Part shown: piece by piece, positions 1 through 5,550 of the stretch
Position numbering within the stretch: position 1 is the first letter of the stretch
Layout of the letters: each line of letters opens with the position of its first letter
Assembly: GCA_020720525.1 (NCBI GenBank)
Contig: DYON01000178.1
Coordinates: 1-5,550 of the forward strand
Length of the DNA: 5,550 nucleotides
Source: Acetofilamentum sp.
GTDB taxonomy: Bacteria > Bacteroidota > Bacteroidia > Bacteroidales > DTU049
Reading direction: 5' to 3'
Translations under genes and position numbers: made by a program
The notes under the pieces: model-generated
Told to the model about the DNA's origin: nothing
The model's input: only the letters and a program-made list of their open reading frames with translations
Databases searched by the model: none

Positions 1-1772
1 TTACAAGTTCAATAACCGGACTTTCTGCAAACACAACTTACCATGTTAGAGCTTACGCTACAAACTCAGCCGGAACAAGCTATGGTTCAGACGTTTCATT
101 TACTACCAATCCAAATCTCGCTGTTTCAGTTAGCATAGCTGCCGATGCAAATCCGGTGTGTGCAGGAACTACCGTAACTTTTACGGCTACTCCTACAAAC
201 GGTGGGGCTACTCCTGCTTATCAATGGAAATTAAACAGTTCAAATGTTGGAACAAACAGCTCAACATATTCCAATTCAAGTTTATCAAACGGAGATAATG
301 TAACTTGCGTATTGACATCAAGCGAAACTTGTACTACCGGAAACCCTGCAACTTCAAATACTGTTACAATGACAGTCAATCCTCTGCCAACTGCTCCTAC
401 ATCTGTAGCCGCTTCTCCTGCTTCAATTGTCAGCGGCAACAGTTCTACTCTTTCTTATACCGGCGGTTCCGGAACAACATTCAATTGGTACTCCGGTTCT
501 TGCGGCGGAACACTTGTCGGAACAGGACAAGATTTGTCGGTATCTCCGACTTCAACAACCACATACTACGGAGCATGGTCCAACGGTTGCGGAACTTCGA
601 CATGCCAAAGCGTTACTGTTACTGTTACCGGAGCTTCGGGCTACACGGTTTCCGGTTATTTGAAATATGATAACACTGCACAAACCGTTTTGTATAACGA
701 AACAGTTGAATTGAAAAACACAGTTCCCGCTGTCGTTGCCACAGCTACAACTAATGCAGGCGGTTATTACGAATTTACAAACATTGCAGACGGTACTTAC
801 AGTGTTTCGCCAAATGTAGCCTTGGCATGGTCGGGTGTAACCTCGATGGACGTTACGGTTTATAAAAAACATATTGGTGGAATCACAGTACTTTCCGGTT
901 TGAAACTCACTGCCGGAAATGTCAATGCCGACGGTGCTTTGAATACCGCTGATATGACTCTGATTTTGCAAAGAATTGCTACCATGATTTCATCATTTGC
1001 AGCAGGCAATTGGGCATATTCCGATGGAGCGTTAACGGTAAGCGGAGCAAATGTATCAAAAGACGTACAAGCAATTTGCTACGGCGATGGCAACACGTCT
1101 TACTTCGGCGGAACTAAATCTTTTGAAACAATTCCCGTTGAAAATATCGGAACCATTCTTGCCGATGAAGGTGATTATTTTGAGATACCCGTGAATTTGA
1201 AAACTCAAATTTCGGATTTGTCTTCCGTAACATTGGTTATACCATTTAATACCGAGGAATTTGAAATAATCGGAGTGAGCATGGCACATAACAATAACGA
1301 AATGTTATTCAATGTATCCGATGGAGTTTTACGCATAATGTTTTCAACTTTAAATGCCTCTGATTACGAAATTGATGATAATTTGCTGGTAATTAAAGGT
1401 TACGTTGGTCAATTATCAGGTGAAACAGCACTTTCGGCTAATATTCACGGCGAATTTGGTGATTATAACGACAATGTTATTTCGAACATCACTTTCGGAA
1501 TGCCTTCATTCAGTCCGAGTACATCAAGCATCGAAAAATTAGAAGACCAAATTGTTTTGTATCCGAATCCGGCAAATAGTTTTATTAATGTTACGAATGT
1601 TAAGAATTCCGTAATTGAAATTTATACAATAACAGGAAATAAAGTTATTACGGTCGCTTCCAATAACATTACCGAAAAAATCAACATTGAAAAACTTGCC
1701 GCAGGAACATACTATTTTAAAATTTCGAAAAATAATGACATTGCCATTCGAAAATTTACCGTAGTTAAATAA
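1..1772 (+). CDS. Large modular T9SS-secreted surface protein, C-terminal part (5' end outside window)
   Basis: The reading frame is open from the left edge (first full codon at base 3), so the gene is cut by the window. A GTG at 156 is internal and not a start. The visible 589 residues, numbered from base 3, hold these modules: the end of an FN3-like module (1-36, ending in an 'YHVRAYATNSAGTSYG' strand); Ig-like module 1 (about 38-127, Cys 53, 102, 110); Ig-like module 2 of the CHU_C-associated kind (about 131-209, 'TFNWYSG', three Cys); a prealbumin/CarboxypepD_reg-like module (about 212-278, 'NAGGYYEFTNIADGTYSV'); a dockerin-like segment (about 279-371); a cohesin-like beta module (about 373-499); and a T9SS type A sorting domain (510-589). 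No enzyme domain is visible, but one could lie upstream. The product is expected to be exported by Sec then T9SS to the surface or medium; adhesion or scaffolding is inferred. A strong terminator follows the stop codon by 9 bases. Module classes are confident; overall function is unknown. Confidence 0.93.
   Translation, partial: TSSITGLSANTTYHVRAYATNSAGTSYGSDVSFTTNPNLAVSVSIAADANPVCAGTTVTFTATPTNGGATPAYQWKLNSSNVGTNSSTYSNSSLSNGDNVTCVLTSSETCTTGNPATSNTVTMTVNPLPTAPTSVAASPASIVSGNSSTLSYTGGSGTTFNWYSGSCGGTLVGTGQDLSVSPTSTTTYYGAWSNGCGTSTCQSVTVTVTGASGYTVSGYLKYDNTAQTVLYNETVELKNTVPAVVATATTNAGGYYEFTNIADGTYSVSPNVALAWSGVTSMDVTVYKKHIGGITVLSGLKLTAGNVNADGALNTADMTLILQRIATMISSFAAGNWAYSDGALTVSGANVSKDVQAICYGDGNTSYFGGTKSFETIPVENIGTILADEGDYFEIPVNLKTQISDLSSVTLVIPFNTEEFEIIGVSMAHNNNEMLFNVSDGVLRIMFSTLNASDYEIDDNLLVIKGYVGQLSGETALSANIHGEFGDYNDNVISNITFGMPSFSPSTSSIEKLEDQIVLYPNPANSFINVTNVKNSVIEIYTITGNKVITVASNNITEKINIEKLAAGTYYFKISKNNDIAIRKFTVVK
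837..1118 (+). other. Dockerin-like calcium-loop segment within the first protein
   Basis: Bases 918-953 encode a 12-residue loop N-V-N-A-D-G-A-L-N-T-A-D. It fits the calcium-binding loop of dockerin type I repeats (D-x-N-x-D-G-x-x-N-x-x-D), except that the first Asp is Asn. A helix-like 'MTLILQRIA' follows, as in dockerins. A second element about 45 residues later, 'ICYGDGNTSY', resembles the short 'CYGDVNGSY' element I recall from the dockerin-like regions of many Bacteroidota T9SS proteins, but it is not a complete second EF-hand loop. The segment sits after a prealbumin-like module and before a cohesin-like one. In clostridial cellulosomes dockerins bind cohesins; in Bacteroidota proteins of this type binding is mostly undemonstrated. 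It could be only an intramolecular calcium-stabilised spacer. Confidence 0.7.
1119..1499 (+). other. Degenerate cohesin-like beta module in the first protein
   Basis: This stretch encodes roughly 127 residues with the strand pattern of a cohesin/carbohydrate-binding-like beta sandwich. 'GDYFEIPVNLKTQISDLSSVTLVIPFNTEEFEIIGV' aligns by eye with the cohesin opening 'V-x-V-P-V-x-x-x-x-x-x-L-x-G-F-x-x-x-x-Y-D-x-x-x-L-x-x-V', and a later 'NLLVIKGYV' strand sits where cohesins have 'LFxIxFxV'. It lacks the WSD-PTLRELSN motif and the Cys found in the repeats of the neighbouring gene, so it is a distant relative at best. The assignment rests on pattern only. Confidence 0.5.
1530..1769 (+). other. T9SS type A C-terminal sorting domain of the first protein
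   Basis: The last 80 residues show the usual order of the type A sorting domain: 'IVLYPNPANSFINV', then 'VIEIYTITGNKVI', then 'KINIEKLAAGTYYFKI', ending in 'KFTVVK'. The YPNP motif, the central 'I-x-x-G-x-x-V' strand and the 'L-x-x-G-x-Y' strand are the diagnostic features. In known T9SS systems this domain directs passage through the outer membrane and is usually removed by the PorU sortase, often with attachment of the mature protein to A-LPS. Confidence 0.93.
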
Positions 1773-1781
1773 ATATTCTAT

Positions 1782-1820
1782 AAATAGTTCGGATTTTTTA
1801 TGAGTCCGAACTATTTTTTA
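1782..1820 (+). terminator. Rho-independent terminator of the first gene
   Basis: There is a perfect 12-base-pair stem: 1782-1793 (AAATAGTTCGGA) pairs with 1805-1816 (TCCGAACTATTT). The loop is 11 bases, and the right arm runs into a T tract at 1814-1819. It begins 9 bases after the TAA stop at 1770-1772. It separates the two genes and suggests the downstream gene has its own promoter, or depends on read-through, in the remaining 50 bases. Confidence 0.88.
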
Positions 1821-1830
1821 TACTCTAAGC

Positions 1831-1853
1831 CGATTTAATCAACTTATAAATCG
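1831..1853. repeat. Short inverted repeat upstream of the second gene
   Basis: CGATTTA at 1831-1837 is the exact reverse complement of TAAATCG at 1847-1853, with a 9-base spacer. A direct repeat TCGATA follows at 1851-1856 and 1859-1864. These lie 18 bases or more before the ATG, in the only space available for a promoter after the preceding terminator. I see no convincing Bacteroidota promoter (TTTG at -33 with TAnnTTTG at -7) here. An operator or 5' leader hairpin is possible, but in AT-rich DNA a 7-base palindrome may be chance. Confidence 0.3.
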
Positions 1854-1870
1854 ATAACTCGATATCTTCA

Positions 1871-1942
1871 ATGATGAAAAAAATAATTACAAAATATCAA
1901 TTTTTACTGTATGCTTTGCTTTTTTTCTATCAGGCAAACGCA
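1871..1942 (+). other. Sec signal peptide of the second protein
   Basis: Residues 1-24 show a positively charged start (MMKKIITK), a hydrophobic core (FLLYALLFFY) and an A-N-A signal peptidase I site, giving predicted cleavage between Ala24 and Gln25. There is no lipobox Cys, so a lipoprotein is excluded. A Sec signal is what T9SS cargo needs to reach the periplasm. Confidence 0.9.
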
Positions 1943-4900
1943 CAGTTAAAATTTTCACAAGAAAAAATACCCGAGAAATTTTTAGTTTACCAAACGGAAA
2001 ACAAAAATATCGGGCAAGAAAATATCATTTTTAATTCTCCGGCATTCAATAATTATCAATATTCAGCTCCAAAAAATCCCGCAACTTTCACTTTTGCAAA
2101 TGTAACGGGAAATCAAGGACAAAATGTTACAGTTGCTGTTTCCGTGTCGAATATTACCGATTTGGCAGGCTATCAATGGACAATAGAATACGACGACACA
2201 AAACTGGAATATGTCGCTTGCAGCGATTGGTACAGCGGTCTTGCTCCCGATATTTTGAATCCGGCTACGCCGGGGAAAATTACTTTCGTGTATAGCTCCG
2301 CAACAGGAACAAATGTAACGGCAGGTTTGTTTTTTAATATCACTTTTAAAATTAAATCGACTGCCGTAGGAACAACAGAATTAATTTGGTCAGATGTCCC
2401 GACTTCAAGGTATTTGAATAATTCCGTACCTGCGGAAATTCCTACAACTTGGAACAACGGAACAATTACGATAAATTCGCCGGAGTTGAGCATTTCCGAT
2501 GTAACGGGAATAGCCGGGGCAAGTGTCGCTGTTCCTGTTACGGCGTTAAATATTTCCGATTTGGTCGGTTTTCAGTTTACCGTGGATTATGATGAAACAA
2601 AATTAACATACGTCAATTGCTCGAATTGGCATGCCGATGTTGTTTCGAGTGCGGTAATTGTTGTAAACGATGCACTGAACGGAAAATTGACTTTCGCCTA
2701 TAATGAATATCCCGCAACGATAAATATTGCCGATGGAAAATATTTCGACATCAATTTTACCATCGCGGCAGGTGCATCGGGCTCCGCAGCAGTTGATTGG
2801 TCGGATTCTCCCACTTTGCGCGAATTATCGAATTCCGTTCCCGAAGTCATCGGTGCTTTATGGAACAACGGCAGCGTAACAATTACTCCTGCATCGGCAA
2901 CTGTTTTAGATATTGACGATGTGAACGGCGTTGCAGGTTTACCGGTTACAGTTCCCGTAAATGCCTCGAATGTTACGGATATGGTCGGATTTCAGTTTAC
3001 GGTAGATTATGACCAAACCAAATTAACTTATTCAAGTTGTTCCGGTTGGAATGCAAGTGTTAATTTAGCTGAATTGTATATTGTTGATGATGCGACAAAC
3101 GGCAGATTATCAATTGTTTACAACGATTATCCGAATGCAGTTAACATTGCATCGAATTTGTTTTTTAATATCAATTTTAATGTTTTGGCAGGAGCAACCG
3201 GCATAGCACCTGTAATCTGGTCGGATACACCAACCTTGCGTGAATTGTCGAACTCCGTTCCTGCCGCTATCTCTGCAACATGGATTGACGGCAGCGTTAC
3301 GATAACCGTTCCCACGAATCCTATTTTAACAATCGAAGAAGTATCCGGAACTGCCGGTTTGCCCGTTTCGGTTCCGGTTAATGCGGTAAGCGTTACCGGT
3401 TTAGTGGGGTTTCAGTGGACAATTGATTATGACGAAACAAGGTTATCTTACAATAATTGTTCCGATTGGGATGCGGATGTTAACTTAGCTGAGCTGATTA
3501 TTGTCAATGATGCCGTAAATGGGACTCTTTCCTTTTCGTACAACGATTATCCGAATGAAATTGAAATTGTTTCCGGATTGTTTTTTAATACCAATTTTAA
3601 TGTCTTGTCCGGAGCAACCGGCATAGCACCCGTTATTTGGTCGGATACGCCTACTTTAAGGGAGTTATCCAATGCAATACCCGAAGAAATTCCGGCAACT
3701 TGGAATAACGGTCGCGTAATTATCTGTATTTCTTGGGACGGCTCCGCAAGTTCCGAATGGCAAAATGTTACAAATTGGACTCCCGAAAACATTCCAACCG
3801 CTCTCGATGATATTGTAATACCGGCTTCATGCCCAAATTATCCAATCGTCCATGACGGAGCAACAACTGCCGTGTGCCACAACATGACAATTGATGCCGG
3901 TGCAAATGTGCAAATTGCAACAAACGGACAAATGACCGTAAGCGGAACACTGACAAATAATGTCGGAGCTGCGGGATTGATTGTAAAATCAGATGCAAGC
4001 GGTGATGGTTCTTTGATTTTGAACAATTCGGGTGTTGAGGCTACTGTTGAAAGATTTGTTACAGGAAATCGTTGGCATTTGATGTTTCCTTCATTAAATG
4101 CTATTCCAAAAACTGTTTTCACAACAGAAGGAGCGAACACAAATTACAATTTTTATTCATACAACGAAGCCAATGAAGATTATTGGAATACAACAGTCAT
4201 TTACGGAACTTCGGGCTGGACTTCGGAAGTGGGAGCAGGCAACACAAGAACCGACAAAGGGTTTTTATTTAATCGTTACAATTTGCCCGATAAAAATTAT
4301 ATTCAAACCGGAGGGAATTTGGAATTTGATCAAAAAGTGTTTGATGTGAATTACTCGGTAAGTTCCGTCGTTATTGGAAACGGGGTAACTCAAACAAGAG
4401 ATTATTTCGACGGTTGGAATTTGGTCGGAAATCCGTATTCGTCGTCTTTTGATTGGGATCAAGTAATTTTGAACGGGATTGAAAGCGGAATTTATTATTA
4501 CGATGGGGCGAGCTCAAATTACAAATATTATATGCAATCCGGAGATGGAACTCAATTGCCCCCGTACAACGTGGGTATATCAGTAAACGGCGGTTCCCGT
4601 TACGCACCCTCCGGGCAAGGATTCATGGTAAAAACGATAAATACCGGATTGACACATGCTTCAACATTTACAATACCAATTACTGCAAAATCTCACAATG
4701 ACCAAATGTATTGGAAATCGACAGAAAGGATTCCGAATTTAATAAAAATTAATGTCTCAACAGGCGATTTTATCGATGAAACTGTAATTCGTACTTTACC
4801 CACAGATGTTACAACCGAACACGATGCGCGATACGATGCTTATAAAATGTTTGCTTGGGATAAATCCAAACCCCAAATTTATTCCGTAAACAACGAACAG

Positions 4901-5413
4901 ACAATAGTCTATGCAATAAACTCACTTCCCGAATTTACCGAAGCTGAAATAATACCTTTAGGCGTTTATTTCGGTACAGACGGAAAATATCAAATAACGA
5001 GTGTTGAAAATAATTTCGATAATTATACAGTTTATTTACACGATATTACCGAAAACAAATACATTGAAATGCCAACAGGAACCGCATATTCGTTTGAAAC
5101 CGCAACAGGAGACTTTTTAAATCGTTTTGAATTGGTATTTCAAAAATTATCAACAAATATTGATAGCCAAGAAAATTTCGATTTTTCAGTCTTTCCGAAT
5201 CCGGCTTACGATAATTTCACCATTCTCTGCGGGAAAAATAATCTTGGCGGAATAATAACACTGACGGATATTGCAGGAAAAATCTGTTATCAAACCGTGT
5301 TGAACAATGAAAATCAATCGATTGGCATTGAAAATCAAGCTCAGGGTGTCTATTTCGTTCAACTGAAAAGAAAAAACGGTACGACAATCAATAAAAAAAT
5401 TATTATCCAATAA
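1871..5413 (+). CDS. T9SS-secreted protein with four tandem cohesin-like repeats
   Basis: This is a complete gene of 1180 residues. The start is the first of two adjacent ATGs (1871 or 1874); an in-frame TAA lies upstream at 1847-1849, and no Shine-Dalgarno sequence is visible, which is normal in Bacteroidota. Residues 1-24 form a signal peptide. Residues 25-70 are an unassigned linker. Residues 71-620 hold four cohesin-like repeats. Residues 621-730 hold a module opening with 'WDGSASSEWQNVTNW' and 'IPTALDDIVIP', typical of Bacteroidota secreted proteins, followed by short beta strands ('VSGTLTNN', 'GSLILNNSG') that suggest a beta-helix-like stack. Residues 731-1090 are a large C-terminal region with 'GWNLVGNPYSSSFDWD' (848-863) and 'GQGFMV' (915-920), common in the phylum but of unknown function. 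Residues 1095-1180 are a type A sorting domain. No catalytic motif was found. It is probably an extracellular scaffold, adhesin or surface-layer-like component; the specific role is unknown. It is flanked by terminators on both sides, so it is probably transcribed alone. Confidence 0.96.
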   Translation: MMKKIITKYQFLLYALLFFYQANAQLKFSQEKIPEKFLVYQTENKNIGQENIIFNSPAFNNYQYSAPKNPATFTFANVTGNQGQNVTVAVSVSNITDLAGYQWTIEYDDTKLEYVACSDWYSGLAPDILNPATPGKITFVYSSATGTNVTAGLFFNITFKIKSTAVGTTELIWSDVPTSRYLNNSVPAEIPTTWNNGTITINSPELSISDVTGIAGASVAVPVTALNISDLVGFQFTVDYDETKLTYVNCSNWHADVVSSAVIVVNDALNGKLTFAYNEYPATINIADGKYFDINFTIAAGASGSAAVDWSDSPTLRELSNSVPEVIGALWNNGSVTITPASATVLDIDDVNGVAGLPVTVPVNASNVTDMVGFQFTVDYDQTKLTYSSCSGWNASVNLAELYIVDDATNGRLSIVYNDYPNAVNIASNLFFNINFNVLAGATGIAPVIWSDTPTLRELSNSVPAAISATWIDGSVTITVPTNPILTIEEVSGTAGLPVSVPVNAVSVTGLVGFQWTIDYDETRLSYNNCSDWDADVNLAELIIVNDAVNGTLSFSYNDYPNEIEIVSGLFFNTNFNVLSGATGIAPVIWSDTPTLRELSNAIPEEIPATWNNGRVIICISWDGSASSEWQNVTNWTPENIPTALDDIVIPASCPNYPIVHDGATTAVCHNMTIDAGANVQIATNGQMTVSGTLTNNVGAAGLIVKSDASGDGSLILNNSGVEATVERFVTGNRWHLMFPSLNAIPKTVFTTEGANTNYNFYSYNEANEDYWNTTVIYGTSGWTSEVGAGNTRTDKGFLFNRYNLPDKNYIQTGGNLEFDQKVFDVNYSVSSVVIGNGVTQTRDYFDGWNLVGNPYSSSFDWDQVILNGIESGIYYYDGASSNYKYYMQSGDGTQLPPYNVGISVNGGSRYAPSGQGFMVKTINTGLTHASTFTIPITAKSHNDQMYWKSTERIPNLIKINVSTGDFIDETVIRTLPTDVTTEHDARYDAYKMFAWDKSKPQIYSVNNEQTIVYAINSLPEFTEAEIIPLGVYFGTDGKYQITSVENNFDNYTVYLHDITENKYIEMPTGTAYSFETATGDFLNRFELVFQKLSTNIDSQENFDFSVFPNPAYDNFTILCGKNNLGGIITLTDIAGKICYQTVLNNENQSIGIENQAQGVYFVQLKRKNGTTINKKIIIQ
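2081..3730 (+). repeat. Four tandem cohesin-like repeats (R1-R4)
   Basis: The units are R1 at 2081-2482 (residues 71-204), R2 at 2483-2902 (205-344), R3 at 2903-3322 (345-484) and R4 at 3323-3730 (485-620). Each opens with a 'V-x-V-P-V-x-x-x-x-V-T-x-L-V-G-F-Q-[FW]-T-[VI]-D-Y-D-E-T-[KR]-L-x-Y' signature, which matches the first strands of cohesin domains. Each then has 'C-S-x-W', a 'L-F-F-N-x-N-F' strand, a 'W-S-D-x-P-T' motif and a closing 'W-N-N-G-x-V-x-I' strand. R2, R3 and R4 are in exact 420-base register with no indels: the GFQ motif starts at residues 233, 373 and 513. R1 is about 7 residues shorter and more diverged. By eye R3 and R4 share about two thirds of their residues. The repeats likely form a row of beta-sandwich domains outside the cell. 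Confidence 0.88.
5153..5410 (+). other. T9SS type A C-terminal sorting domain of the second protein
   Basis: Residues 1095-1180 carry 'FSVFPNPAYDNFTI', 'GIITLTDIAGKICYQTV', 'SIGIENQAQGVYFVQL' and a basic tail 'KRKNGTTINKKIIIQ'. This is the standard order of the type A sorting domain, with the FPNP motif and the 'G-V-Y-F-V' strand. It is an independent copy from that of the preceding gene and clearly diverged from it. It predicts export across the outer membrane and probable removal by the PorU sortase. Confidence 0.93.
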
Positions 5414-5420
5414 AAAAATT

Positions 5421-5449
5421 AAAGCCTCAATTTATGGAGGCTTTTTTTT
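5421..5449 (+). terminator. Rho-independent terminator of the second gene
   Basis: AAAGCCTC at 5421-5428 pairs exactly with GAGGCTTT at 5437-5444 across an 8-base loop. An eight-T tract follows the stem's last C (5442-5449). It starts 7 bases after the TAA stop at 5411-5413. Confidence 0.9.
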
Positions 5450-5508
5450 ATTTAAAATCTTAAATCCGCGTGTGTTTTTATATATTATTGAGTTAAGTTT
5501 AAAAAGTC

Positions 5509-5527
5509 GCATAGCGGTTATATATGC
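5509..5527. repeat. Weak inverted repeat in the downstream spacer
   Basis: GCATA (5509-5513) and TATGC (5523-5527) are reverse complements around GCGGTTATA. The rest of 5450-5550 is AT-rich and shows no gene, RNA or clear promoter. The palindrome is only 5 bases per arm and may be chance. It could belong to a longer dispersed repeat or to the upstream region of the next gene, beyond the window. Confidence 0.2.
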
Positions 5528-5550
5528 AAAATTATTTGTCATCAAAATAC

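Noticed and set aside
156..158. GTG as a possible start of the first gene
   Set aside because: The frame stays open to base 3 and encodes a clear FN3-like strand and the start of the Ig-like module upstream, so GTG is an internal Val codon.
305..971. Overlapping open frames on both strands within the first gene
   Set aside because: They lie in the Ig-like and prealbumin-like coding region, are Ser/Cys/Arg-rich, lack domain signatures, and are explained by the real frame.
2081..3730. CRISPR array or other short DNA repeat explanation for the 420-base periodicity
   Set aside because: The repeats are long, coding, conserved at protein level and diverged at synonymous sites, which fits domain duplication rather than a DNA-level array.
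2173..3792. Minus-strand open frames inside each repeat (2173-2493, 3127-3315, 3547-3792) with similar peptides
   Set aside because: Their similarity to one another follows from the repeated coding sequence on the + strand; they are antisense shadows with no start signals or domain features.
3731..4060. Polysaccharide lyase or glycosidase beta-helix domain
   Set aside because: Short strand-like repeats suggest a beta-helix, but the stretch is short and shows no catalytic residue pattern I can identify.
5524..5550. ATG opening a frame of 9 codons that runs to the window end
   Set aside because: It is too short to judge, has no ribosome binding site or promoter that I can see, and overlaps the weak palindrome. 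It might be the start of a next gene but there is no support.

Overview
The window looks like chromosomal DNA of a Bacteroidota (Bacteroidetes) bacterium. Both proteins end in a type A sorting domain of the type IX secretion system (T9SS), which is restricted to that phylum. The DNA is AT-rich, the start region of the second gene has no clear Shine-Dalgarno sequence, and the modules (FN3-like, CHU-type Ig-like, cohesin-like, dockerin-like) are those of large Bacteroidota surface or secreted proteins. The genus cannot be told from the sequence.

Layout: (1) Positions 1-1772, + strand: the 3' part of a large modular gene whose start lies left of the window. It encodes, in order, the end of an FN3-like module, two Ig-like modules, a prealbumin/CarboxypepD_reg-like module, a dockerin-like calcium-loop segment, a degenerate cohesin-like module and a T9SS sorting domain. 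(2) Positions 1773-1870: a 98-base spacer with a strong intrinsic terminator (1782-1820) and a small inverted repeat. (3) Positions 1871-5413, + strand: a complete 1180-residue gene. It has a signal peptide, four tandem cohesin-like repeats (the last three in exact 140-residue register), a 'W-G-S-W-NW' module, a long C-terminal region with a 'GWNLVGNPY' signature, and a T9SS sorting domain. (4) Positions 5414-5550: a second intrinsic terminator (5421-5449), then about 100 bases with no supported gene.

Both products should cross the inner membrane by Sec and the outer membrane by T9SS, and then be released or anchored on the cell surface. Neither shows a recognisable catalytic domain in this window, so structural, adhesive or scaffolding roles are the most reasonable inference. 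The most notable signal is a dockerin-like segment in one gene beside a four-fold cohesin-like array in the next. The array repeats keep their protein sequence while synonymous codons have drifted widely. A cohesin-dockerin type interaction is a testable hypothesis, not something the sequence shows. No RNA gene, CRISPR array, insertion sequence or phage feature was seen.
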